In this document: positions 1 to 10,224 of the stretch, one piece after another
Numbering within the stretch: position 1 is the stretch's first letter
Layout of the letters: each line of letters starts with the position of its first letter
Origin: Saturnia japonica
Taxonomy: Eukaryota; Arthropoda; Insecta; Lepidoptera; Saturniidae
Direction: 5' to 3'
Length of the DNA: 64,000 nt
Assembly (NCBI GenBank): GCA_033032175.1
Contig: JAVKPJ010000039.1
Location: 55,858-119,857, forward strand
Notes under the pieces: model-generated
The model's database searches: none
The model's input: the letters and a program-made list of their open reading frames with translations, nothing else
What the model was told of the DNA's origin: nothing
Made by a program: the position numbers and the translations under genes

Positions 1-787
1 TTCGAGTGTCAAGTGTTCTTTTCTTCTTGAGTTGGGAAACCTTTTCAATAAATGTTTGCCAATTCACATTCCTGGTGTTATATTTCCTGGTTGTGTTAGC
101 CCTTGGCTTGTCACTTGACCCCTCCTTCCTGAGTGTAAACATGATGCAGTTGTGATCGGAACTAATTAGATCATCGATCACCCTCCACTCCTCTATCCCG
201 CTTAGCAGGTCAGGGGAGCAGAAGGTGACATCGATGATGCTGCTCAACATCCTGCTTCCTCTTACGGTTTGGAATGTTGGAACGCCGCCGCGGTTTAGTA
301 TTTCCAACCCATGTTGGTTTGCGAAACCCAGTACGGCCTCCCCTCTGCTGTCTGAGGTTTCGCTCCCCCACCAAATACTTTTCGCGTTTATGTCGCCTCC
401 TATTATTATGGCTTTTGGCCCAAGCTCCCCGACAACCCGGCTCAGGTGGTGGAGATAGTCGTCTACTTGCTGGTCTGGTTCGAAGTAGACAGAGATGATT
501 GTGGTCTTCCATTTTTTGGATCCGACTTCCACCACGACGATGTTATTCGTGGTGTACTTGGGGTGAACTCTAGCGTCTATATCCGGATTTAATAGCATTA
601 TCGCTGACTTCACCACTTTGTCGATGCCGTCTCCCTGGAAGACCCTCACTCCTCGATAGTCTTTAACCCGTCTCCTACCACCCACATACGGTTCCTGTAC
701 TAATGCGAAGTCCCATCTCCTCTTACTGGCTTCTAGTACCATTTCACTCGTCGCGAGTTCCTTCCGCTGCAAGTTCACTTGTGCCAA
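1..787 (-). CDS. ORF2 endonuclease part, cut by window edge (TA1)
   Basis: This is the N-terminal part of the LINE polyprotein, an APE-type endonuclease that nicks the target DNA to prime reverse transcription. It is base-for-base collinear with TA2 12471-13257. The visible signatures are NLQR at the start, the QEPYV metal-binding glutamate, GGDINAKSIWWG, and the SDHN active-site motif. No ATG lies between the ORF1 stop and the NLQR motif, and the ORF2 frame is open up to that stop in the +1 frame. The RT and later domains lie beyond base 1. Confidence 0.75.
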   Translation of the reverse strand, partial: MAQVNLQRKELATSEMVLEASKRRWDFALVQEPYVGGRRRVKDYRGVRVFQGDGIDKVVKSAIMLLNPDIDARVHPKYTTNNIVVVEVGSKKWKTTIISVYFEPDQQVDDYLHHLSRVVGELGPKAIIIGGDINAKSIWWGSETSDSRGEAVLGFANQHGLEILNRGGVPTFQTVRGSRMLSSIIDVTFCSPDLLSGIEEWRVIDDLISSDHNCIMFTLRKEGSSDKPRANTTRKYNTRNVNWQTFIEKVSQLKKKRTLDTR

Positions 788-860
788 CTTGTATAGTTTG
801 GGTTCTGGTTCTGGTGTTCGGCCATGAGATCGTGAGCACTGTGGTTCCCTGTGGTCGCCC

Positions 861-2297
861 TTAGCAGTACGCCGTCGCAGACCTGGCTAACGCATCCCAC
901 TTCCGCCGCACCGGACATTCCGCGCTGAACGCATTATGCGCTACGTTGTCCAGTTTGGCGGATGTGCAGTTTCTGCATACCGGGGCCGCGCCGGCGCCCC
1001 ACATCGGGCACTCACTCTTCTTATGCGGTCCAAGACAGTGGCTGCACGTCTCCTTCTCCTCTTTGCAGAGGCGTCTTGTGTGGCCGTATCCCAAACACTG
1101 GGAGCATTGCACCAGTGGTGATTGGTCCGCAGCCTGGATCCGCTGCATATCCACTCGGACCGTTCCGCACTCCACCAGCCTGCTCCACAGTCTCGGGGAT
1201 ACCCTTAAAACTATGTGGTTGGTCATAGTGTTCCTTGCCTTTCTCTTATATTTGACTTCCATTCTGTCTTCTTCCCTAGTCAGTCCCTCAAATATATTGC
1301 CGTTCTGCTTTCTCAGAGCCCCCATTACTTCCTCGTCCGTGTTGTAGGAAAGCACATCTTTTAGGATAATCAAAGGGTCCTTATTTTTGATTTCTTCCGT
1401 GTGCAATTTCCCACTCATTTTTTCCAATCTTCCCTTTACCTTCTCTCTTTCCTCCTTGCTCCTACATCCTATAATAATTTTCCTGTCCTTGGCCTTTCTC
1501 ACTCTCTCTATTTCCACTCCGCCGTCTTTGGCGTTTATCGCCTTCCTGACTTGTTCTAGCACCTCTTCCCCTGTCTCGAAGTCATCGCTGGACGTGACAA
1601 CAACCGAGTGCAACGTCTTCCTCTCTTCGGTATGTTTCTTAGGACCCGCCGCTGCGCTCGCGTATGTCGTCACTTCCAATGCCTCCTTATGCACCTGTAA
1701 GATCCCCTTTAGTTCTTCCATTTTTTCCATATTCTCTTTAACCAATCTCGTATGTTCTTCCATTCTTCCTATCAATTCCTTTTCCTGATCATGTTTTTGG
1801 GATGGATTTGAGGGGGTGGGGGTAGGGGGGGGGAGTGGGTGTAAAAGGCCCTCCTCGCCCGTCCCTTCTCCTCTCTCGTCCTCCTTTCCCTTCTTGTCAC
1901 TATCCTTTTCCTTGTTTTTGTCCATGATCTTGATGATCTGATATAGCCGGTCTATGGCGCTTGTAACGCCTTCCTTTATATCAGTCCTCAGGTTTCTTGA
2001 ATTCCCTAAGTGCATTTTAGCCCTGCACAGGCAGGCTTTTGCCTCCAGTGCAAGGGTCGGGTACTTCTCGATGTGTGGGGGAGATGCCAGGTCTATTTTA
2101 TTTGTCACTTCCTTCTGGTTCTGTTTATTAGCCAAAATTCTCTTGGGGATAGGCAGAGTATCGGTCTGCTTTCTTTCCTGGTTAGCCTCTATGGACTCGA
2201 TACTCCGCCTAACCAGCAGCTTTTTCGGGCTGGTTTCGTCAATTTGTGACTTCGTAAAGGTGCTACCTTTTTTGGGGGGCGTGTGGATCGCATACAT
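861..2297 (-). CDS. ORF1 Gag-like zinc-knuckle protein (TA1)
   Basis: This is a 478-residue nucleic-acid-binding Gag protein of the LINE, expected to coat its RNA and carry it to the telomere. From N to C: a basic head, a helical region near residues 90-125, a Glu/Lys-rich and then proline-rich stretch (about 130-170), a short coiled-coil-like stretch (about 175-205), a conserved central domain (about 228-390; RRM-like is my inference), and three zinc knuckles of the CX2CX4HX4C and CX2CX3HX4C kinds. I start at the ATG at 2297 (reads MYAIHTPP); the reading frame stays open further upstream but only from a TTG. It differs from TA2 ORF1 by very few residues, including one missing Asn near residue 12. 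Confidence 0.85.
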   Translation of the reverse strand: MYAIHTPPKKGSTFTKSQIDETSPKKLLVRRSIESIEANQERKQTDTLPIPKRILANKQNQKEVTNKIDLASPPHIEKYPTLALEAKACLCRAKMHLGNSRNLRTDIKEGVTSAIDRLYQIIKIMDKNKEKDSDKKGKEDERGEGTGEEGLLHPLPPPTPTPSNPSQKHDQEKELIGRMEEHTRLVKENMEKMEELKGILQVHKEALEVTTYASAAAGPKKHTEERKTLHSVVVTSSDDFETGEEVLEQVRKAINAKDGGVEIERVRKAKDRKIIIGCRSKEEREKVKGRLEKMSGKLHTEEIKNKDPLIILKDVLSYNTDEEVMGALRKQNGNIFEGLTREEDRMEVKYKRKARNTMTNHIVLRVSPRLWSRLVECGTVRVDMQRIQAADQSPLVQCSQCLGYGHTRRLCKEEKETCSHCLGPHKKSECPMWGAGAAPVCRNCTSAKLDNVAHNAFSAECPVRRKWDALARSATAYC

Positions 2298-3051
2298 GTT
2301 GGGGGTGTTTATATTTTTATACAATCCTAAGACTAACTGTCTGGTTCAAAAGAGACCAGACAGATATGGTCACTGGTACGTAAGGCGGTCGGTCGAGTCA
2401 AATATGAGAAAGCCCCTCTCTGCTGTTATCAAAGGATAACGGTCAGTAGGTAGTCAATTACGTACACTGGCTCGACCTAACCCTTACAATATATCCAAAT
2501 AATTTCTGTCTTATAACTAACCTTAAGATGTTAATTTACCAACTAATATAAATCCGCAATAAGGCGACTTACTAACTACGGTTTAAAAGTCAATACTATA
2601 CTAAATAAGTCAATAATTTAAATGTCAATTGTAAAATAAAAAGCTTAAAATGTTAAATACCAACTAATAAAATGCCGCAATAAGGCGACTTACTGACTAC
2701 TGTGTTGTATAATTGAATTATATTTTAAAAATGGTCAATACTATACTATGTTAAAATGTCAAACAAATGTCAATATTGATAAAATCCTAAAACTAATTCA
2801 AACTATGTACAATTTCACACTGCTAGCAGTCATATAAAAATTTATTTTTAAAATGTATGTACAAATCTATTTATCCTATATACAAGTTATAGCCGAAACT
2901 TTAACGAGTCCGGAACAGTTTTTGTTTCTGTTCTATCTACAATAGCCGCTGAGTAAACCCCGTTTCTATGACTACTAAAACACGCTGACAAGATAAAAAT
3001 GTACTTATCTATTGTAGGTCACAAAAAAAGGGCGGGCATGGGCGGGCTTTC
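2298..3051 (-). promoter_or_regulatory. 5'UTR of TA1
   Basis: This is AT-rich non-coding leader between the monomers and ORF1. The ORF1-proximal part is near-identical to TA2; beyond about 2830 the two copies diverge sharply. It holds two copies of a 40-base block (around 2538-2579 and 2660-2702) built on the core TAAGTCGCCTTATTGCGG, which also occurs in TA2 and TB, and several TTGACATT motifs. A perfect 9-bp hairpin sits at 2337-2363. Confidence 0.65.
2337..2363 (-). other. Conserved 5'UTR hairpin (TA1 copy)
   Basis: The stem CTGTCTGGT/ACCAGACAG closes a 9-base loop about 40 bases before the ORF1 start. It is identical to the TA2 copy, and the TB counterpart keeps the pairing with two compensated base changes. 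Confidence 0.6.
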
Positions 3052-5046
3052 AAATCGGGTTTTTTGGACTTTTGACCAACTTCCCGTGGGAGGATCCGGG
3101 AGTCCGATACCTCTACGGACGCGGGCCGACGAGACACGTCAAATGACGTACGCCGTTTATAGAGGGTCAATAGGAAAATTTTGAAAATTCAAAGAAAAAC
3201 TACAATTTTTATGTTAAAAGCCAAATTTTCTATGTTTCAGATGGTCCGGGACAGCGGTCACTTACGGCAACGTGTACCCAAGAGTGCACCTGATTATATT
3301 CTGGAAAAAATTTTTGGGAAATACAAAAATTTCGAAAATTCTCTATACAAAATTTTTCTAAGTTAATGAAAATCGTTTTTTCTTGAATAATTAATAAAAT
3401 ATAAATCCGATTTCTAATTTTCTTGTTGCAATCGACGCAGCAGCGCGAGACGAACGATCTGATACCAAAAACTTTGGTCTAGGTCGAAAATTCAGATCTT
3501 GAGTTTGAATAAACTATTTTCGTTGTCACTGCTTAAGTGGATTTTGCATGAATGCAACGTCAGCAAATCGGGTTTTTTGGACTTTTGACCAACTTCCCGT
3601 GGGAGGATCCGGGAGTCCGATACCTCTACGGACGCGGGCCGACGAGACACGTCAAATGACGTACGCCGTTTATAGAGGGTCAATAGGAAAATTTTGAAAA
3701 TTCAAAGAAAAACTACAATTTTTATGTTAAAAGCCAAATTTTCTATGTTTCAGATGGTCCGGGACAGCGGTCACTTACGGCAACGTGTACCCAAGAGTGC
3801 ACCTGATTATATTCTGGAAAAAATTTTTGGGAAATACAAAAATTTCGAAAATTCTCTATACAAAATTTTTCTAAGTTAATGAAAATCGTTTTTCTTGAAT
3901 AATTAATAAAATATAAATCCGATTTCTAATTTTCTTGTTGCAATCGACGCAGCAGCGCGAGACGAACGATCTGATACCAAAACTTTGGTCTAGGTCGAAA
4001 ATTCAGATCTTGAGTTTGAATAAACTATTTTCGTTGTCACTGCTTAAGTGGATTTTGCATGAATGCAACGTCAGCAAATCGGGTTTTTTGGACTTTTGAC
4101 CAACTTCCCGTGGGAGGATCCGGGAGTCCGATACCTCTACGGACGCGGGCCGACGAGACACGTCAAATGACGTACGCCGTTTATAGAGGGTCAATAGGAA
4201 AATTTTGAAAATTCAAAGAAAAACTACAATTTTTATGTTAAAAGCCAAATTTTCTATGTTTCAGATGGTCCGGGACAGCGGTCACTTACGGCAACGTGTA
4301 CCCAAGAGTGCACCTGATTATATTCTGGAAAAAATTTTTGGGAAATACAAAAATTTCGAAAATTCTCTATACAAAATTTTTCTAAGTTAATGAAAATCGT
4401 TTTTCTTGAATAATTAATAAAATATAAATCCGATTTCTAATTTTCTTGTTGCAATCGACGCAGCAGCGCGAGACGAACGATCTGATACCAAAAACTTTGG
4501 TCTAGGTCGAAAATTCAGATCTTGAGTTTGAATAAACTATTTTCGTTGTCACTGCTTAAGTGGATTTTGCATGAATGCAACGTCAGCAAATCGGGTTTTT
4601 TGGACTTTTGACCAACTTCCCGTGGGAGGATCCGGGAGTCCGATACCTCTACGGACGCGGGCCGACGAGACACGTCAAATGACGTACGCCGTTTATAGAG
4701 GGTCAATAGGAAAATTTTGAAAATTCAAAGAAAAACTACAATTTTTATGTTAAAAGCCAAATTTTCTATGTTTCAGATGGTCCGGGACAGCGGTCACTTA
4801 CGGCAACGTGTACCCAAGAGTGCACCTGATTATATTCTGGAAAAAATTTTTGGGAAATACAAAAATTTCGAAAATTCTCTATACAAAATTTTTCTAAGTT
4901 AATGAAAATCGTTTTTCTTGAATAATTAATAAAATATAAATCCGATTTCTAATTTTCTTGTTGCAATCGACGCAGCAGCGCGAGACGAACGATCTGATAC
5001 CAAAAACTTTGGTCTAGGTCGAAAATTCAGATCTTGAGTTTGAATC
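3052..5046. repeat. Tandem ~512-bp 5' monomers of TA1 (about 3.9 units)
   Basis: Unit starts fall at 3052, 3565, 4076 and 4588 (spacing 511-513); the last unit stops at 5046 beside the telomere array. Units are nearly identical to each other. The inner edge joins the TA1 5'UTR at the same base as the related 525-bp array joins TA2, in the same orientation relative to the LINE, so I read the array as part of the element. Each unit carries an inverted repeat ACGTCA-AA-TGACGT (for example 3136-3149), which resembles paired CRE half sites. Short 61-63 aa reading frames in each unit are not genes. Confidence 0.8.
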
Positions 5047-5056
5047 GGTTTAGTTG

Positions 5057-6175
5057 TTAGGTTAGGTTAGGTTAGGTTAGGCTTAGGTTAGGTTAGGTTA
5101 GGTTTAGTTTAGGTTAGGTTAGTGTTAGGTTAGGTTAGGTTAGGTTAGGTTAGGTTAGGTTAGGTTAGGTTAGGTTAGGTTAGGTTAGGTTAGGTTAGGT
5201 TAGGTTAGGTTAGGTTAGGTTAGGTTAGGTTAGGTTAGGTTAGGTTAGGTTAGGTTAGGTTAGGTTAGGTTAGGTTAGGTTAGGTTAGGTTAGGTTAGGT
5301 TAGGTTAGGTTAGGTTAGGTTAGGTTAGGTTAGGTTAGGTTAGGTTAGGTTAGGTTAGGTTAGGTTAGGTTAGGTTAGGTTAGGTTAGGTTAGGTTAGGT
5401 TAGGTTAGGTTAGGTTAGGTTAGGTTAGGTTAGGTTAGGTTAGGTTAGGTTAGGTTAGGTTAGGTTAGGTTAGGTTAGGTTAGGTTAGGTTAGGTTAGGT
5501 TAGGTTAGGTTAGGTTAGGTTAGGTTAGGTTAGGTTAGGTTAGGTTAGGTTAGGTTAGGTTAGGTTAGGTTAGGTTAGGTTAGGTTAGGTTAGGTTAGGT
5601 TAGGTTAGGTTAGGTTAGGTTAGGTTAGGTTAGGTTAGGTTAGGTTAGGTTAGGTTAGGTTAGGTTAGGTTAGGTTAGGTTAGGTTAGGTTAGGTTAGGT
5701 TAGGTTAGGTTAGGTTAGGTTAGGTTAGGTTAGGTTAGGTTAGGTTAGGTTAGGTTAGGTTAGGTTAGGTTAGGTTAGGTTAGGTTAGGTTAGGTTAGGT
5801 TAGGTTAGGTTAGGTTAGGTTAGGTTAGGTTAGGTTAGGTTAGGTTAGGTTAGGTTAGGTTAGGTTAGGTTAGGTTAGGTTAGGTTAGGTTAGGTTAGGT
5901 TAGGTTAGGTTAGGTTAGGTTAGGTTAGGTTAGGTTAGGTTAGGTTAGGTTAGGTTAGGTTAGGTTAGGTTAGGTTAGGTTAGGTTAGGTTAGGTTAGGT
6001 TAGGTTAGTGTTTGTTAGGTTAGGTTAGGTTAGGTTAGGTTAGGTTAGGTTAGGTTAGGTTAGGTTAGGTTAGGTTAGGTTAGGTTAGGTTAGGTTAGGT
6101 TAGGTTAGGTTAGGTTAGGTTAGGTTAGGTTAGGTTAGGTTAGGTTAGGTTAGGTTAGGTTAGGTTAGGTTAGGT
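5057..6175 (+). repeat. (TTAGG)n telomere array, left arm
   Basis: About 1.1 kb of TTAGG reads on the plus strand with few variants (GCTTAGG, TTTAGTTTAGG, TTAGTG, and TTAGTGTTTG near 6007). The insect telomere strand TTAGG runs 5'-3' toward the chromosome end, so the end lies to the right here. Bases 5047-5056 are a short transition to TA1. Confidence 0.97.
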
Positions 6176-6253
6176 GGGGTGCGAGTCAGGAACCTCCGCG
6201 TGGTGCACCCCGGGCAACGTCGGCCGCTTTTCGGCCGGCGGCTAATACCTGAC
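6176..6253 (+). ncRNA. HDV-like self-cleaving ribozyme at the S0 5' end
   Basis: The HDV nested double pseudoknot can be traced: P1 GGGGTGC/GCACCCC, P2 GTCAGG/CCTGAC, P3 ACC/GGT with loop TCCGCGT, the linker GGGCAAC, P4 CGGCCG/CGGCCG, then GGCTAATA, which would hold the catalytic C. Cleavage before the first G would define the RNA 5' end exactly at the telomere junction. HDV-like ribozymes have been reported at SART 5' ends (recalled: Ruminski and colleagues, 2011). Cleavage here is inference. Confidence 0.8.
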
Positions 6254-6518
6254 GAGTGGGGGCCTCGTCTGGCATCCCTCTGCATATCAGAGGGGGCCAA
6301 CAGACGTGGCGTTGGTGGGCTTGATGTGCACGTACACTGCCATCAGGCAGGTAAGTGGGGTATATTTTACCTCACTTACAACCGCCGTTCTCGTAATCCC
6401 ATCGGAGTGTCGTGGTCATGTCTCGCGGCTTCGTATGGGACCGAGGGTCTTGGCTTAACCGCCCGGACCGCGAGGAAGAAAACCTCTATAAAAAATTACC
6501 CCAATCCTAAGCGGCGGC
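6176..6518 (+). mobile_element. S0: 5' end of a SART-like element, cut by the assembly gap
   Basis: Its 343 bases match the reverse complement of 50264-50606 (the S1 5' end), apparently without differences. It begins right after TTAGGT with GGGGTGCG and contains a complete 5' ribozyme. The open frame through it is 5'UTR, not a gene; in S1 ORF1 begins about 500 bases in. Confidence 0.85.
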
Positions 6519-6618
6519 NNNNNNNNNNNNNNNNNNNNNNNNNNNNNNNNNNNNNNNNNNNNNNNNNNNNNNNNNNNNNNNNNNNNNNNNNNNNNNNNNN
6601 NNNNNNNNNNNNNNNNNN
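6519..6618. other. Assembly gap of 100 N
   Basis: It holds exactly 100 N, the conventional placeholder for a gap of unknown size. A SART-like 5'UTR lies on the left and a half monomer of TA2 on the right. Telomere polarity reverses across it, so continuity between the two sides is not established. Confidence 0.99.
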
Positions 6619-9600
6619 TCTGAAATTTCAACGTAACCAAAGTTTTTGGTGTCAGATCGTTCGTCTCGCGCCGCTGCGTCCACTGCTGCAAAAAGAATAG
6701 AAATCGGAGTTATAGTTTATTAGTTATTCTAGAAAAACGATTTTCTAGGCTTAGAAAATTTTAATAAAAAATTTTGTATAGAAAATTTTCAAAATTTTTG
6801 TATTTTCCAAAAATTTCTTTCCGCACATAATCAGGTGGCACTCCTGGGTTCACGTTGCTGTAAGTGACCGCTGTCTCGGACCACCTGGAACTTAGAAAAT
6901 TCGTTTATTAGTTTGCAGATTTTAGTTTTTTCTAGATTTTTCAAAATTTTTTGTACTAACCCCCCTAAAATCGGCGCACGTCAGTTGACGCGTCTCGTCG
7001 GCCCGCGTCCCATGAGGTATTCGGACTCCCGGATCCTCCCACGGGAAGTTAGTCAAAATCCGTTAGAAAACCGATTTTTCTAATATATAGCACTGGCTGC
7101 AAAAACCCACCTAAGCGTTGACGACGAAAATACAATATTCAAACCACAGATCTGAAATTTCAACGTACACCAAAGTTTTTGGTGTCAGATCGTTCGTCTC
7201 GCGCCCGCTGCGTCCATGCTGCAAAAGAATAGAAATCGGAGTTATAGTTTATTAGTTATTCTAGAAAAACGATTTTCTAGGACTTAGAAAATTTTAATAA
7301 AAAATTTGTATAGAAAATTTTCAAAATTTTTGTATTTTCCAAAAATTTCTTCCGCACATAATCAGGTGCACTTGGGTTCACGTTGCTGTAAGTGACCGCT
7401 GTCTCGGACCACCTGGAACTTAGAAAATTCGTTTATTAGTTTGCAGATTTTAGTTTTTTCTAGATTTTTCAAAATTTTTGTACTAACCCCCTAAAATCGG
7501 CGCACGTCAGTTGACGCGTCTCGTCGGCCCGCGTCCATAGAGGTATCGGACTCCGGATCCTCCCACGGGAAGTTAGTCAAATCCGTAGAAAAACCCGATT
7601 TTTCTATATATAGCACTGGCTGCAAAACCCACCTAAGCGTTGACGACGAAATACAATATTCAAACCACAGATCTGAAATTTCAACGTACACCAAAGTTTT
7701 TGGTGTCAGATCGTTCGTCTCGCGCCGCTGCGTCCACTGCTGCAAAAAGAATAGAAATCGGAGTTATAGTTTATTAGTTATTCTAGAAAAACGATTTTCT
7801 AGGACTTAGAAAATTTTAATAAAAAATTTGTATAGAAAATTTTCAAAATTTTTGTATTTTCCAAAAATTTCTTCCGCACATAATCAGGTGCACTCCTGGG
7901 TTCACGTTGCTGTAAGTGACCGCTGTCTCGGACCACCTGGAACTTAGAAAATTCGTTTATTAGTTTGCAGATTTTAGTTTTTTCTAGATTTTTCAAAATT
8001 TTTGTACTAACCCCCTAAAATCGGCGCACGTCAGTTGACGCGTCTCGTCGGCCCGCGTCCATAGAGGTATCGGACTCCCGGATCCTCCCACGGGAAGTTA
8101 GTCAAATCCGTAGAAAACCCGATTTTTCTATATATAGCACTGGCTGCAAAACCCACCTAAGCGTTGACGACGAAAATACAATATTCAAACCACAGATCTG
8201 AAATTTCAACGTACACCAAAGTTTTTGGTGTCAGATCGTTCGTCTCGCGCCGCTGCGTCCACTGCTGCAAAAAGAATAGAAATCGGAGTTATAGTTTATT
8301 AGTTATTCTAGAAAAACGATTTTCTAGGACTTAGAAAATTTTAATAAAAAATTTGTATAGAAAATTTTCAAAATTTTTGTATTTTCCAAAAATTTCTTCC
8401 GCACATAATCAGGTGCACTCCTGGGTTCACGTTGCTGTAAGTGACCGCTGTCTCGGACCACCTGGAACTTAGAAAATTCGTTTATTAGTTTGCAGATTTT
8501 AGTTTTTTCTAGATTTTTCAAAATTTTTGTACTAACCCCCTAAAATCGGCGCACGTCAGTTGACGCGTCTCGTCGGCCCGCGTCCATAGAGGTATCGGAC
8601 TCCCGGATCCTCCCACGGGAAGTTAGTCAAATCCGTAGAAAACCCGATTTTTCTATATATAGCACTGGCTGCAAAACCCACCTAAGCGTTGACGACGAAA
8701 ATACAATATTCAAACCACAGATCTGAAATTTCAACGTACACCAAAGTTTTTGGTGTCAGATCGTTCGTCTCGCGCCGCTGCGTCCACTGCTGCAAAAAGA
8801 ATAGAAATCGGAGTTATAGTTTATTAGTTATTCTAGAAAAACGATTTTCTAGGACTTAGAAAATTTTAATAAAAAATTTGTATAGAAAATTTTCAAAATT
8901 TTTGTATTTTCCAAAAATTTCTTCCGCACATAATCAGGTGCACTCCTGGGTTCACGTTGCTGTAAGTGACCGCTGTCTCGGACCACCTGGAACTTAGAAA
9001 ATTCGTTTATTAGTTTGCAGATTTTAGTTTTTTCTAGATTTTTCAAAATTTTTGTACTAACCCCCTAAAATCGGCGCACGTCAGTTGACGCGTCTCGTCG
9101 GCCCGCGTCCATAGAGGTATCGGACTCCCGGATCCTCCCACGGGAAGTTAGTCAAATCCGTAGAAAACCCGATTTTTCTATATATAGCACTGGCTGCAAA
9201 ACCCACCTAAGCGTTGACGACGAAAATACAATATTCAAACCACAGATCTGAAATTTCAACGTACACCAAAGTTTTTGGTGTCAGATCGTTCGTCTCGCGC
9301 CGCTGCGTCCACTGCTGCAAAAAGAATAGAAATCGGAGTTATAGTTTATTAGTTATTCTAGAAAAACGATTTTCTAGGACTTAGAAAATTTTAATAAAAA
9401 ATTTGTATAGAAAATTTTCAAAATTTTTGTATTTTCCAAAAATTTCTTCCGCACATAATCAGGTGCACTCCTGGGTTCACGTTGCTGTAAGTGACCGCTG
9501 TCTCGGACCACCTGGAACTTAGAAAATTCGTTTATTAGTTTGCAGATTTTAGTTTTTTCTAGATTTTTCAAAATTTTTGTACTAACCCCTAAAATCGGCG

Positions 9601-10224
9601 CACGTCAGTTGACGCGTCTCGTCGGCCCGCGTCCATAGAGGTATCGGACTCCCGGATCCTCCCACGGGAAGTTAGTCAAATCCGTAGAAAACCCGATTTT
9701 TCTATATATAGCACTGGCTGCAAAACCCACCTAAGCGTTGACGACGAAAATACAATATTCAAACCACAGATCTGAAATTTCAACGTACACCAAAGTTTTT
9801 GGTGTCAGATCGTTCGTCTCGCGCCGCTGCGTCCACTGCTGCAAAAAGAATAGAAATCGGAGTTATAGTTTATTAGTTATTCTAGAAAAACGATTTTCTA
9901 GGACTTAGAAAATTTTAATAAAAAATTTGTATAGAAAATTTTCAAAATTTTTGTATTTTCCAAAAATTTCTTCCGCACATAATCAGGTGCACTCCTGGGT
10001 TCACGTTGCTGTAAGTGACCGCTGTCTCGGACCACCTGGAACTTAGAAAATTCGTTTATTAGTTTGCAGATTTTAGTTTTTTCTAGATTTTTCAAAATTT
10101 TTGTACTAACCCCCTAAAATCGGCGCACGTCAGTTGACGCGTCTCGTCGGCCCGCGTCCATAGAGGTATCGGACTCCCGGATCCTCCCACGGGAAGTTAG
10201 TCAAATCCGTAGAAAACCCGATTT
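6619..10224. repeat. Tandem ~525-bp 5' monomers of TA2 (about 6.9 units)
   Basis: Unit ends (CCCGATTT) fall at 7076, 7601, 8125, 8650, 9175, 9699 and 10224, a spacing of 524-525. The later units are almost identical; the first two have many one-base indels, as expected at a low-quality contig end. Read on the minus strand the unit is homologous to, but clearly diverged from, the 512-bp TA1 monomer; for example the motif CGTCA-N2-TGACG is kept with different spacer bases (10128-10139). The recurring 65-aa reading frame is not a gene. Confidence 0.85.

Larger units (their letters stand above)
1..5046 (-). mobile_element. TA1: 5' part of a group I telomeric R1-clade LINE with tandem 5' monomers
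   Basis: Read on the minus strand the order is telomere repeat, about 3.9 monomers (5046-3052), 5'UTR (3051-2298), ORF1 (2297-861) and the start of ORF2 running off the window at base 1. It mirrors TA2: over the ORF1/ORF2 part, position p matches position 13258-p with almost no changes. The outer 5'UTR and the monomers are clearly diverged from those of TA2, so this is not a simple palindromic duplication. The element points away from the chromosome end. Its 3' half is outside the window. Confidence 0.85.

Noticed and set aside
6179..6700. 173-residue frame at the S0 5' end
   Set aside because: It reads through the 100-N gap and through a ribozyme/5'UTR that is non-coding in S1.
3181..10095. 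Repeated 61-65 residue reading frames in the monomers
   Set aside because: They recur only because the monomers are tandem copies; both strands are open, no domain is recognisable, and the counterpart frames do not match between the two monomer types.
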